From an uncultured Clostridium sp. (GTDB lineage: Bacteria; Bacillota; Clostridia; TANB77; CAG-508): 35,602 bases of DNA. The stretch is taken from assembly GCA_900553405.1 (NCBI GenBank), contig USDF01000010.1, positions 1-35,602 of the forward strand. The letters are read 5' to 3'. A program made the translations under genes and the position numbers. Under the pieces are notes generated by a model. The model had not been told where the DNA came from and ran no database searches. It saw only the letters and a list, made by a program, of their open reading frames with translations. Position 1 is the stretch's first letter. Each line of letters starts with the position of its first letter. Shown here in pieces: positions 1 to 8,231 of the stretch.

Positions 1-1
1 T

Positions 2-1237
2 AAAAAACTTAATTTAGATGGCATTCATGTTATTATAGGTCATGATGTTAATATGGTAGCAAAAGCAGATCTTGTTGTTTATACTGCTGCTATTAAACCT
101 GATGATGTAGAACTTGTAAGAGCTAAAGAACTTGGTATTCCAACAATGGAAAGAGCTGACTTCTTAGGTCTTATTACAAAAGCCTTTGATGATACAATTT
201 GTATCTCAGGTACACATGGTAAAACTACTACTACTTCTATGGTTTCTATGTGTTTTGTTGAGGCTGGTTTAGATCCTTCTATTCAAGTAGGTGCTACTTT
301 AAAAGCAATAGATGGAAATTACAGAATTGGTAATAGTGAACACTTTATAATTGAAGCTTGTGAATATGTAGAGAGCTTCTTGAAATTCTACCCTAAAGCT
401 GAAGTTATTTTAAATATAGATAATGATCATTTGGATTATTTTAAAAATATTGAAAACATTAATAAAGCATTTATAAAATATGTACAATTATTACCTGATG
501 ATGGTTTGCTAGTTGTTAATTTAGATAATGACTATTGTTCTAAATTACATAATTACACAAATGCAAAAACTATTTCTTATGGTATTCAAAATGATAAAGC
601 CAATTTTGTTGGTAGAAATATAACATTTGATAAAAATGGTTTTCCTCGTTTTGACGTTTACCACAACAACTTCTTTTATGGTTCTTTTGAACTTTCAGTT
701 CCTGGATCTCATAATGTTTTAAATGCCTTAGCTTGCATTGCTTTGTGTGATGCTTATGGAATTCCTAAACAAGACATAAAAACAGCATTAAAGAAATATA
801 CTGGTGCACATAGAAGATTTGAATTTGTTGGCAGTTTTGATGGAATTTCTATATATGATGATTATGGTCATCACCCAACAGAAATTAAAGCTACTGCTCT
901 TGCATTAAAGAAGAAAAATTATCATCATTCTTGGGTTGTTTTTCAACCTCATACATATAGTAGAACTAAGAACTTGTTAGATGCCTTTGCAGATAGTTTA
1001 ACTTACTTTGATAATATCATTGTAACTGATATATATGCAGCACGTGAAAGTAACACTTATGGTGTTTCTTCTCAAGATATAGTAGATAAAATTAAAGAAC
1101 TTGGTAGAAAAGCTATTTACATTCCAGACTTTAATGACATAGTTACTTATTTAAAAGAAAATACTCAAAAAGATGATATTATACTAACTTTAGGTGCTGG
1201 TACAATTACTAATTTAGGACCAATGCTTCTAAAATAA
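2..1237 (+). CDS. murC: UDP-N-acetylmuramate--L-alanine ligase, 5' truncated by window edge
   Basis: Cytoplasmic Mur ligase that adds L-alanine to UDP-MurNAc using ATP, the first step of the peptidoglycan stem peptide. The open frame runs from base 2 with no start codon of its own; the ATG at 53 is internal. Visible signatures are the ATP-binding motif GTHGKTTTTSM, the Mur central-domain stretch ILNIDNDHLDYF, and the C-terminal region with YDDYGHHPTEI and FQPHTYSRTKN, which is typical of MurC rather than MurD, E or F. About 411 codons are present against a usual length near 450-460, so roughly 40 N-terminal residues carrying the UDP-binding loop lie outside the window. It converges on spoIVB, with a hairpin terminator between them. 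The family call is secure. Confidence 0.96.
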   Translation, partial: KKLNLDGIHVIIGHDVNMVAKADLVVYTAAIKPDDVELVRAKELGIPTMERADFLGLITKAFDDTICISGTHGKTTTTSMVSMCFVEAGLDPSIQVGATLKAIDGNYRIGNSEHFIIEACEYVESFLKFYPKAEVILNIDNDHLDYFKNIENINKAFIKYVQLLPDDGLLVVNLDNDYCSKLHNYTNAKTISYGIQNDKANFVGRNITFDKNGFPRFDVYHNNFFYGSFELSVPGSHNVLNALACIALCDAYGIPKQDIKTALKKYTGAHRRFEFVGSFDGISIYDDYGHHPTEIKATALALKKKNYHHSWVVFQPHTYSRTKNLLDAFADSLTYFDNIIVTDIYAARESNTYGVSSQDIVDKIKELGRKAIYIPDFNDIVTYLKENTQKDDIILTLGAGTITNLGPMLLK

Positions 1238-1351
1238 TTTTTAGTTTAAATAATAGAAAAACATATAATTAGAACTTTTTAATTGTTATATCCATATAAT
1301 TTAAAAAGTACTAAAAGTTATTAAATTTGACAAATAACGACAAAGAATAAT

Positions 1352-1381
1352 AAAAAGTAAAGGATTTAGCCTTTACTTTTT
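1352..1381. terminator. Bidirectional Rho-independent terminator between murC and spoIVB
   Basis: Perfect 12-bp inverted repeat (AAAAAGTAAAGG at 1352-1363, complement at 1370-1381) with a 6-nt loop. On the plus strand it runs into a T-rich tract; on the minus strand the stem's own T-run follows the spoIVB stop. It fits a shared terminator for two convergent genes. Confidence 0.85.
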
Positions 1382-1388
1382 TATTTTT

Positions 1389-2636
1389 TTATGTTTGCAT
1401 CATTTGTTTTAGCATCATGTCTGCAAATACACCATACCCAGTTGTAGGATCATTAACTAATACATGTGTTACCGCTCCTACAAATTTCCCATTTTGAATA
1501 ATCGGCGAACCACTCATTCCTTGAATAATTCCCCCTGTTTTTTCTAGTAGTCTTTCATCTGTTATTTTTATTAACATACTTTTATTATCTTTGTTATTCG
1601 CTGTATAAATTCTTTGTATTTCTATATCATAGTACTCTTTCTTACCATCCTCTAGTTCACAAATTATTTGAGCTTTTCCCTTTTTTATTTCATCACGATT
1701 TAAAATTTCCATTTCGCTTTCAGTTATCTTTAAGCTATTTTTATTGGACACCTTACCAAATATTCCAAAACTAGTATTTTTATATACTTCACCTATTTTA
1801 CTCGAACCTTCTATACTTCCTTTAATTTCTCCTGGCTTTCCTTTTTCTCCTTTTTGAATTGAAACAATATTTGTACTTACTAACTCCCCATTAGAAATTG
1901 TTATTAAATCTCCTGTATCTATATCTGTAATTCCATGTCCTAATGATGCAAACATTCCTGTTGATGGTATATAAAAAGATGCTGTTCCCACACCTGCTGC
2001 TGCATCTCTTACCCATAATCCTAATTTATATTCATTCTGTTTTGTTTGTACAGGCGTAATGTTTGTTACTTCTTCTGAATTTTCTCTTACATATTTAATT
2101 GAAACTTCTTTTCCTTTAGATGCATTTACTGTCTCTATTAAATCTTCTGTTGTTTCTATTTTCTTATTATCTATTGATATAATTCTGTCCCCTTCTTTTA
2201 TACCTGAAAGTTCATATGGTCTTTTTCCTTCTATTTCTGACATTCCTACTATTAAGACTCCTTCAGTATATAATTTTAATCCTATAGCGTTTCCTAGCGG
2301 TATTACCTTTACTTTCGGTATTACATTTACAGAAATTTCTTTTAAGGGTATTTTGTCTAACAAATTTAAACTTAAGTCTATTTTACCTGTCTCATTCAAA
2401 GAATTATCTTCTATATTTTTTGTTGCAGCTTCTATTGTCCTATTCTGCTTATACTCGCCTATATTTGGATTAGAATTTTCATTTTCTTTAATAGATATTC
2501 CCCATAAAGTAGCTAAATTTAAGCTCTCTCCCTGCATTAAAATTATACTATTAGGCACTAAAGTAACACTTGCTACATAAATATATATAAACAATAAAAT
2601 AAATAGTAATAAAATTACTTTGATTTTTCTTTTCAA
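1389..2636 (-). CDS. spoIVB: SpoIVB signalling serine protease (S55 family)
   Basis: Sporulation protease which, in Bacillus, is secreted from the forespore and triggers pro-sigma-K processing by cleaving SpoIVFA. The 415-residue protein has one N-terminal membrane segment (about 7-25), a PDZ domain (about 110-190, with SGIKEGDRIISID), and an S55 peptidase domain. The catalytic His is H234 in SLGHGITD, the nucleophile Ser is S375 in GMSGSP, and D360 is the likely third residue. The start is TTG, chosen because an AAAGGAGA ribosome binding site lies 7 nt upstream and the membrane helix follows at once. It is the last minus-strand gene after the pilus-like locus, separated from it by a repeat element. 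Its presence marks the host as an endospore former. Confidence 0.95.
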   Translation of the reverse strand: MKRKIKVILLLFILLFIYIYVASVTLVPNSIILMQGESLNLATLWGISIKENENSNPNIGEYKQNRTIEAATKNIEDNSLNETGKIDLSLNLLDKIPLKEISVNVIPKVKVIPLGNAIGLKLYTEGVLIVGMSEIEGKRPYELSGIKEGDRIISIDNKKIETTEDLIETVNASKGKEVSIKYVRENSEEVTNITPVQTKQNEYKLGLWVRDAAAGVGTASFYIPSTGMFASLGHGITDIDTGDLITISNGELVSTNIVSIQKGEKGKPGEIKGSIEGSSKIGEVYKNTSFGIFGKVSNKNSLKITESEMEILNRDEIKKGKAQIICELEDGKKEYYDIEIQRIYTANNKDNKSMLIKITDERLLEKTGGIIQGMSGSPIIQNGKFVGAVTHVLVNDPTTGYGVFADMMLKQMMQT

Positions 2637-2704
2637 TTTAAAATCTCCTTTAATTTTTATTACTATTTATTTTTACCTATTTTTCAATTATCATTCTTAT
2701 TTTT

Positions 2705-2795
2705 CCAAAAGGGACAGATTAACCTTTAGGATTTTTTAGTCGTTCGAGCTGAAAGCGAGTTACGAATAAAATATGCAGAGTAAACGTCCCCAATG
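2705..2795. repeat. Inverted-repeat element, copy A (GGGAC...GTCCC ends)
   Basis: The left end CCAAAAGGGACAGATT is shared with copy B at 15011. The right end carries GTCCCC-AATGG, so the termini pair imperfectly (8 of 11). The centre is unusually CG-containing for this genome (TCGTTCGAGC, GCGAGTTACG). It fills the gap between spoIVB and the large pilus-locus gene, whose stop codon lies just outside it. It looks like a non-coding REP- or MITE-like element; the family is not identified. Confidence 0.5.
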
Positions 2796-2800
2796 GAGTG

Positions 2801-4516
2801 TTAGCTACCGAAATAGCTATTTGTTTTATATAAATCGTATTTTTCTCTTGCTAAGGCTGTTAAATATATTTTTCTCAAATCTCCTATACTATTTGATTTT
2901 TGTACATCTTTTTCATATTGGTCTGTATTTTTATTATATACTTTTATTTCTCCATCTATTATATCATCTATACTATATGTTTGTGCCATATTTACCATGC
3001 AATCATAACATTTATAGTTTGCATGTGGATAATATGCATATGTTGTACTATTATTTTCAAATGTTTGTAATTCAAAATCTGAATTTTTATATGCTGCAAT
3101 TACTTTCTTTTTATTATCTACCACATCCATACTTGATGCAGCATGTACTTCATCTTCATTTTCTAATATGCCATTTGAATTATCGTCTGTAATTACATAT
3201 ATTGAATCTTTTGAAGTAAATTCTTTATTTTTATTATTTGTAATTATACAATAATTATTAAAATATTTTGCTCCTATTGGTATTCCTTGCATAAATGTTG
3301 CAACTGATATATTGTTTACTAGTTTATCCCAGTCTTCTTCTGTAAATATTGGCATTGCGAATTCATAATTTGCATTTGATGAATAATTTGCTATTGCTGT
3401 ATTTAATGTTGTCTGTATTGTCCTTCTTATTACTGAAATTCTATTTTGATTAAATATTGAATCTTCTAGCATTGGATTATTATTTTTATCATTTAATTTA
3501 AATATTTTTTCTCCATTTGTATTTATTGCAAAATCTGTAATTCTATTTCCATTTTCATCTATAGCATTTTCTTGAGTTATATTTGATATTTTTTCATTCA
3601 CCCATTTACTAAATTCATATGCATCTGCATAATATTGTACTGCACTATTACTATATAGATTTCCATTTGTTGTCATCTTTCTTACAAATGCTAGTGTTTC
3701 TATATCTGTTATAACTTGTTTTTGATTTTTATTAAGCCAAAAATAATTGTTATTATCTTTATCGTAATATACTTTTCTATTATTATAAGTTACATACTCA
3801 TAATACTTAGGATTTTCAACTACATTATTTACTAAAATTGCTAATTGTTCTTGTAATATTTCTTTTTCTATATCTATTCCATTATATTTTAGAGATACTA
3901 CATAGTCTTTTCTATGATAATTTCCCGCTAAGTCTGTATATTCTACTGTTTCTTTGTTTCCAATTTCAACTAAGTCAGGATTTATTAATGTTCCTGATTT
4001 TGTTATATATTCACTAGCTACCTTCCCATATATAGTTATATTGTTATCTAATGTATAATTTACAACAAAATCATATGCCCCAGATTCATTTCTATATCTA
4101 CAAGAGTAATATATATATGGTTTTAAACCATATTGATAATCTCCTATTTCTTCATTATAGTATTTTCCATAAATATAATAACCATCATACATTGTATACA
4201 CAATAGCTGGTATAAATGCTTGCAAACTTTCTTTATCATATCCACTAGCACCAAATTCTGTTCCTAATGAATTATAAAAAGTATTTATTGATGCTTCTAT
4301 ATCTCTTATTTTTGAATCACTTACACTTGAATATTTATTGTTTAATGTATTTAATTGAAATGCTTTTATTGCATCATGTGTAGCTGTTTGTAATTCTGTA
4401 CTATATTTACTTTGAAGAGATATTGTGTCTATTTGTGTTTGTATATATACTGTTACTACCATAGATATTGGTAGCATTATTATTACAAATATAATAGCTA
4501 AGTGTTGTAATTTCAT
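2801..4516 (-). CDS. Large membrane-anchored subunit of the pilus-like locus
   Basis: The 571-residue protein has one N-terminal hydrophobic helix (about 4-24) followed by a long, Tyr/Asn-rich, probably extracytoplasmic domain. I do not recognise a named family. By position and topology it resembles a minor pilin or tip-type protein. Residues 444-455 (DDNSNGILENED) fit an EF-hand/dockerin calcium loop, and a CxxC pair lies at about 503-506. The frame opens 15 codons earlier, but the start at 4516 is preferred because AAAGGA lies at proper spacing before it and the protein then begins directly with the helix, as its neighbours do. It is the last gene of the locus, behind a leader with two hairpins. 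Function is inferred from context only. Confidence 0.8.
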   Translation of the reverse strand: MKLQHLAIIFVIIMLPISMVVTVYIQTQIDTISLQSKYSTELQTATHDAIKAFQLNTLNNKYSSVSDSKIRDIEASINTFYNSLGTEFGASGYDKESLQAFIPAIVYTMYDGYYIYGKYYNEEIGDYQYGLKPYIYYSCRYRNESGAYDFVVNYTLDNNITIYGKVASEYITKSGTLINPDLVEIGNKETVEYTDLAGNYHRKDYVVSLKYNGIDIEKEILQEQLAILVNNVVENPKYYEYVTYNNRKVYYDKDNNNYFWLNKNQKQVITDIETLAFVRKMTTNGNLYSNSAVQYYADAYEFSKWVNEKISNITQENAIDENGNRITDFAINTNGEKIFKLNDKNNNPMLEDSIFNQNRISVIRRTIQTTLNTAIANYSSNANYEFAMPIFTEEDWDKLVNNISVATFMQGIPIGAKYFNNYCIITNNKNKEFTSKDSIYVITDDNSNGILENEDEVHAASSMDVVDNKKKVIAAYKNSDFELQTFENNSTTYAYYPHANYKCYDCMVNMAQTYSIDDIIDGEIKVYNKNTDQYEKDVQKSNSIGDLRKIYLTALAREKYDLYKTNSYFGS

Positions 4517-4549
4517 TATCTTTTTCCTTTCGTTTTTTGTTGTTCTACA

Positions 4550-4618
4550 GAAAGTTATCATACTATTTTATAACTTTCCTAAAAGATAAAAATGGACAGA
4601 TTATACTATCTGCCCATT
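4550..4618 (-). promoter_or_regulatory. Two tandem hairpins in the leader of the terminal pilus-locus gene
   Basis: In the 107-nt gap between two genes of the locus, minus-strand RNA can form an 11-bp stem with one G-U pair (4591-4618), followed by a short T-rich stretch, and a 9-bp stem (4550-4558 with 4570-4578). The first looks like a weak intrinsic terminator or attenuator that would lower expression of the last gene. This is a structural reading only. Confidence 0.45.
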
Positions 4619-4623
4619 AATTT

Positions 4624-5157
4624 TTATCTAACACTTGTTGTTCCTTTTGCAGTAACTATTCCTGAATGTTGAGCAGCAATTTGATAAGTATCATTTCCTG
4701 CTATTTGATAAAAGAAGTTCTTTAATATTTGTGATATCGTTTGGTTAGTATTTTTTACTGTAACTGATATACGATCTCCTTCTTTTAATGTTATTTTAGC
4801 CTTTTCTTGTAACATAGCCTCTACTTGGCTTGTATAAAAACTATAATATAAATTTTCTCCTATTTTTGTCATTTCTGCTTGTGTAGTTTTTACTCCTGGA
4901 TTTTCATCTAATTGTTGAATTTCAACATCAACATCAAATGAATTTCCTGTAGATGATAAAGTAGCTACAAATTTATCATAGTCATCTAATGTTAATTTTC
5001 CTGTTGTTCTTACTTTATCAACAAATTCTGTTGTTGCAGTTTGTACTGCAAGTTGTGATACATCATCTGTTCTTTCTGACATTGACATTAATGGAAAAAC
5101 AAACATTAAAACAGCTGCTAAAAATATTGCTACAATGGTAATTAAACTATCTCCCAT
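4624..5157 (-). CDS. Small membrane-anchored minor-pilin-like protein
   Basis: The 177-residue protein begins MGDSLITIVAIFLAAVLM, a hydrophobic helix at about 5-25 with no leader, then a soluble region rich in Thr and Gln. A region near 125-150 (EGDRISVTVKNTNQTI) and the QIAAQHSG stretch look like a folded C-terminal domain. The start is set by AAAGGAGG 9 nt upstream. It lies between the MENA-type subunits and the 571-residue protein and is probably co-transcribed with them. The architecture fits a TadE-like minor subunit or assembly factor, but no diagnostic motif is seen, so the role is inferred from context. Confidence 0.8.
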   Translation of the reverse strand: MGDSLITIVAIFLAAVLMFVFPLMSMSERTDDVSQLAVQTATTEFVDKVRTTGKLTLDDYDKFVATLSSTGNSFDVDVEIQQLDENPGVKTTQAEMTKIGENLYYSFYTSQVEAMLQEKAKITLKEGDRISVTVKNTNQTISQILKNFFYQIAGNDTYQIAAQHSGIVTAKGTTSVR

Positions 5158-5186
5158 TTTTTGTTTCCTCCTTTAGTTTTTCTTTT

Positions 5187-5966
5187 TTATTTAATTAATG
5201 TAAAAATAATTATTCTTTTTTTCTTTTTCTTTATTAAACTATTATCAATTGTACTTCCATCTTCTGTATCACTTGATTGACTACTAGAGTATTCATATTC
5301 TCCTATTGTTTCAACAAATTTAGCTGATTTATATTTTCCTATAAATCCACCTGTTTGTAATGGTAACTTTGTATAATCTATATAATCCTCATTATTATTA
5401 GGATTTTTATAACTAACTCCATTTAAAAAGCAATCTAAATTTTCTTTAGTTTTGGCATAAGTACCTGTCCATGGTTCATGCCTTAAAGTTTCTTCTTCTA
5501 GGTCAAATGAAAAAATACTATCATTTAAACTTTCTTTATACCCTCCATCAAAATATGGAGTATATTTATTTTGCATAATTGTATCGTAGTTTTTTCCCCA
5601 CAATTGCACACCTGCTGTTGTTTTTGCTCTTGAAGGTGTTTTATATATAGTAAGAGGCTTAATATTTGAAAACTCTCCTGTAGTTTCATTATAATTTGCC
5701 TCTCTAAATACTACTGTATAATTTTCTTTATAATATTTATATAGAGTAGGTATTATTGTTTCTAATCCTACTATTCTATTTTCAGCTGCTCTTCCTAAAA
5801 CATTGTTGTCTTTTATATAATCATAATAGTTAGTCTCATCTTTTGCATATAATATAACATCAGATGTTGCTTTTACATTACTAAAAGCTATTACACTAAC
5901 TGTTAATGCTAATACGAATGTTAGAAAAGCAAATGCCATTTTTAAAGCCTCTACAGCATTTTCCAT
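5187..5966 (-). CDS. MENA-type pilin-like protein with basic C-terminal tail
   Basis: The 259-residue protein starts MENAVEALKMAFAF, the divergent fourth member of the N-terminal family shared with three neighbours. The helix spans about 5-29 and the rest is probably extracytoplasmic. The C-terminus is odd: an acidic Ser-rich linker (SSSQSSDTEDGST) leads into five consecutive lysines and a short hydrophobic end (RIIIFTLIK). This could be a sorting or membrane-contact tail. AAAGGAAAG 8 nt upstream supports the start. It lies 27 nt after the likely major subunit gene. The pilin-like role is inferred from the shared N-terminus and the locus. Confidence 0.78.
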   Translation of the reverse strand: MENAVEALKMAFAFLTFVLALTVSVIAFSNVKATSDVILYAKDETNYYDYIKDNNVLGRAAENRIVGLETIIPTLYKYYKENYTVVFREANYNETTGEFSNIKPLTIYKTPSRAKTTAGVQLWGKNYDTIMQNKYTPYFDGGYKESLNDSIFSFDLEEETLRHEPWTGTYAKTKENLDCFLNGVSYKNPNNNEDYIDYTKLPLQTGGFIGKYKSAKFVETIGEYEYSSSQSSDTEDGSTIDNSLIKKKKKRIIIFTLIK

Positions 5967-5993
5967 ATTTTAACTTTCCTTTAATATTTACTA

Positions 5994-6413
5994 TTAGTTT
6001 CCTGATTTTGTTCCGGCTTCTACTACAGTTATATTATTTACATATCCTGTTTTTGCATCATATTCACAAGTTATAGTATATGTTTTTCCAGCTTTAAAAC
6101 TTATTTTTGATGCGTTAATACTAGCAGTATCATTTTTTCCATTTATTCCTATAAGTAAACTTTCATCTTCTGCTGCTACTGTTATATTATGGTTTCTAAC
6201 TGTGTCACATAAACTTCTTGCTCTAGTTCCGTTTACATTAGTTCCTTCATAATCTGTAAATTCTGAATTATATGTAGCTACTTTTTGTTGATCCATACCT
6301 GTTCCTGATAAAGCGTCTTTTGCTTGGTTAAATATCATCATACCAAGTCCTATAATTAAAATTGATAATAGTATTGCTCCTGCAATAATTAATGCTTTTG
6401 ATGCATTCTCCAT
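5994..6413 (-). CDS. MENA-type pilin-like protein, candidate major subunit
   Basis: The 139-residue protein starts MENASKALIIAGAILL, followed by a helix to about 27 and a compact domain with one conserved-looking Cys pair (SLCDTVRNH and TITCEYDAKTGYV). The C-terminal segment YDAKTGYVNNITVV resembles the end of the 222-residue paralogue (YDKKTGRITKMTY), so the two may share a fold. It is the shortest of the MENA proteins and has the strongest ribosome binding site (AAGGAGG, 9 nt), so I suggest it as the main filament subunit. No prepilin leader or Sec signal peptide is present. The subunit role is inference. Confidence 0.8.
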   Translation of the reverse strand: MENASKALIIAGAILLSILIIGLGMMIFNQAKDALSGTGMDQQKVATYNSEFTDYEGTNVNGTRARSLCDTVRNHNITVAAEDESLLIGINGKNDTASINASKISFKAGKTYTITCEYDAKTGYVNNITVVEAGTKSGN

Positions 6414-6506
6414 AATAAAATTCCTCCTTAATTTTTACTTTTGTTTTTATATTTTGCAAGTTATCTCTGTTTGTTTGTTTTATAAGAGTTAACTTAAAAT
6501 TAATAA

Positions 6507-6935
6507 CTAAATTTGTTCAAATAATAGATATTTTATTTGATTTGTTTTTTTATGATATTCTTTTTTAGTACAAATAAAATTCATGTTACTATAATTTTTT
6601 ACAAAGCTTTCATATCCTAATTCTGAAATTGCTTCCATAGCATAAGTTTTATCTGACTCTTTAAACTTAATTTCTATTTTTATTGAATTTTCTTCGTTCT
6701 CTATATAACGTTTATTTTTATCTTTCGCAACGCCATTCTTTTCGTTTTGATCTGTTGCCTTATTAATTACAGTCATTAATGATGAGCCTATAATTTCTTG
6801 CTGTGTATATTTTTCGTATTCTAAATTAGTTTGTTTAGCTATTCTAGCAGTCTTTTCATAGTTATAATAAATATAACTTATGACTGCAATAATAATTAAG
6901 AAAATTCCTAATATTACTAATAGATTCTTTTTCAT
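6507..6935 (-). CDS. Membrane-anchored protein of the pilus-like locus
   Basis: The 142-residue protein starts MKKNLLVILGIFLIIIAV, a helix at about 4-25. It continues with a charged domain containing NLEYEKYTQQEIIGSSLMTV, where Gly-Ser-Ser follows a polar stretch, and ends in a second compact region with one Cys (FICTKKEYHKK). It lacks the MENA start and is not a recognised family. A near-consensus promoter lies 18 nt upstream, making it the first gene of a possible sub-operon that includes the candidate major subunit. It could be a minor subunit or an assembly adaptor. Confidence 0.75.
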   Translation of the reverse strand: MKKNLLVILGIFLIIIAVISYIYYNYEKTARIAKQTNLEYEKYTQQEIIGSSLMTVINKATDQNEKNGVAKDKNKRYIENEENSIKIEIKFKESDKTYAMEAISELGYESFVKNYSNMNFICTKKEYHKKTNQIKYLLFEQI

Positions 6936-6952
6936 TTTATAAGTTCCTTTAT

Positions 6953-6981
6953 ATTATAACATTATTATTATTTTAATGCAA
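6953..6981 (-). promoter_or_regulatory. Internal sigma-A-type promoter in the pilus locus
   Basis: On the minus strand TTGCAT (6976-6981) is separated by 17 bp from TATAAT (6953-6958), with an extended TG one base upstream of the -10. It lies in a 77-nt gap just before the 142-residue gene and would express the downstream subunit genes independently of the machinery genes. Confidence 0.6.
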
Positions 6982-7012
6982 TTGTAAAATTTATATTTTT
7001 TTACATTTTTTG

Positions 7013-7528
7013 CTATTTTTCTTTGTAATCATCAAATTTAATATATATTACTCTTTTGGTTGCTTCGCTAACTTTAACTTCTGTACACATATAATATTTA
7101 GTGCTATATGTATTATCATTGTTTTTTGTTAACGAATTTTCTTTTAAAAATTTGTTTTTTTCTTCATCTGTTTTTGATTCAAAATGAGGATCTGTTTTTA
7201 CTTGTACTTGAAGATAATATGTATTTTCATTATAATTTTGTGTATCCAATTCATAATTTATATTATTTTGTTTTGCACTATTTGCAATACTTACTATATC
7301 ATGTGCAGTAACCTGTATAGGTTTTTCTTTTCCGTTATCATCGGTATAACTTCCATAATATTTCAAATAGTTATTGTTCCATTCGGCAATTTTAGCATCT
7401 TCTACTTTTTGTACGGTAGACCTACTAAATTCAGAAAAAGAATTAAAAAGTGCAACACCTACTGAAATAATCATTACCCCTAATAGAACACTAGCTGCCA
7501 TAATTAAAGCCCTTGATGCATTCTCCAT
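7013..7528 (-). CDS. MENA-type pilin-like protein
   Basis: The 171-residue protein starts MENASRALIMAASVLLG, helix to about 27, then a polar domain with YLKYYGSYTDDNG, a charged Lys/Glu-rich centre and a C-terminal strand region (YMCTEVKVSEATKRVIYIKF). It shares the first eight residues almost exactly with its two neighbours, a clear local paralogue set. It starts 15 nt after the stop of the 222-residue gene, with GGAGGAG upstream, so the two are translated from one message. A pilin-like or pseudopilin-like role is inferred. Confidence 0.8.
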   Translation of the reverse strand: MENASRALIMAASVLLGVMIISVGVALFNSFSEFSRSTVQKVEDAKIAEWNNNYLKYYGSYTDDNGKEKPIQVTAHDIVSIANSAKQNNINYELDTQNYNENTYYLQVQVKTDPHFESKTDEEKNKFLKENSLTKNNDNTYSTKYYMCTEVKVSEATKRVIYIKFDDYKEK

Positions 7529-7543
7529 ATTCTCCTCCTATTA

Positions 7544-8212
7544 TTATAATTTATAAGTCATTTTAGTTATTCTTCCTGTTTTTTTATCATATTCGAATCC
7601 TTCATATTTAAAAGTCTTTGATTTTATTTCTGTTAATAAATTTTTTATATTATTATAAGCTTGTATATCATTTGTTATCTCGTCTGGTAGCTTTTCATTT
7701 TCTCCATACCCCAATATATTTTTTATATCATTTGTTCTCATTGCTGCTAATTGTGCTGTAGTTCTAGATATATTACTTGCTGTTTTATGGTAAAATATAT
7801 GTCCATCTTTCTTATTTCTACTTGAATATTTATCTATTTCGCTTTGTATTTTTTCAACTTGCTCACATATTTGTCTTGCTGTATATGTTCTATTTTTTAC
7901 AAAATATTTTTCATTTATAGTACTTTCAAATTTAACATATAATTCTAGTTTAGTATATCCTTTGTTATTTGATTCGCGTGTATTATAATCATCTACCATA
8001 TTTGCAAGTGAAAGTATTTCACTACCATATATATTTCTTGCATATACATCATATTTTTTATTAAATTCTGTAATTGCTTCTACTTCATCATTTGATTGCT
8101 CAATTGATTTTAATCCACTTAAATTATTATAAAAAAACACAAGGAGTCCAATAACTAATAATGCAATTAATACTCCCCCTGCCATAATTAGGGCTTTTGA
8201 TGCATTCTCCAT
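7544..8212 (-). CDS. MENA-type pilin-like protein, longest of the SK/SR subgroup
   Basis: The 222-residue protein starts MENASKALIMAGGVLIA, helix to about 28, then a mostly helical charged domain (EAITEFNKKYDVYARNIYGSE; RQICEQVEKIQSEID). It ends in a short beta-like region, EGFEYDKKTGRITKMTY. GGAGG lies 6 nt before the start. It follows the fused TadB-TadC-like gene by 19 nt and begins the subunit block. Extra length relative to the 139-residue paralogue suggests a minor or tip subunit, but that is inference. Confidence 0.8.
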   Translation of the reverse strand: MENASKALIMAGGVLIALLVIGLLVFFYNNLSGLKSIEQSNDEVEAITEFNKKYDVYARNIYGSEILSLANMVDDYNTRESNNKGYTKLELYVKFESTINEKYFVKNRTYTARQICEQVEKIQSEIDKYSSRNKKDGHIFYHKTASNISRTTAQLAAMRTNDIKNILGYGENEKLPDEITNDIQAYNNIKNLLTEIKSKTFKYEGFEYDKKTGRITKMTYKL

Positions 8213-8231
8213 TATTTTCCTCCTCCTTTTA

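Noticed and set aside
2059..2580. 173-residue plus-strand ORF opposite spoIVB
   Set aside because: It is antisense to a well-supported gene, lacks a ribosome binding site and reads as Ser/Phe/Ile-rich antisense protein.
2773..3192. 139-residue plus-strand ORF rich in Tyr and Leu
   Set aside because: Antisense shadow of the 571-residue gene, without initiation signals.
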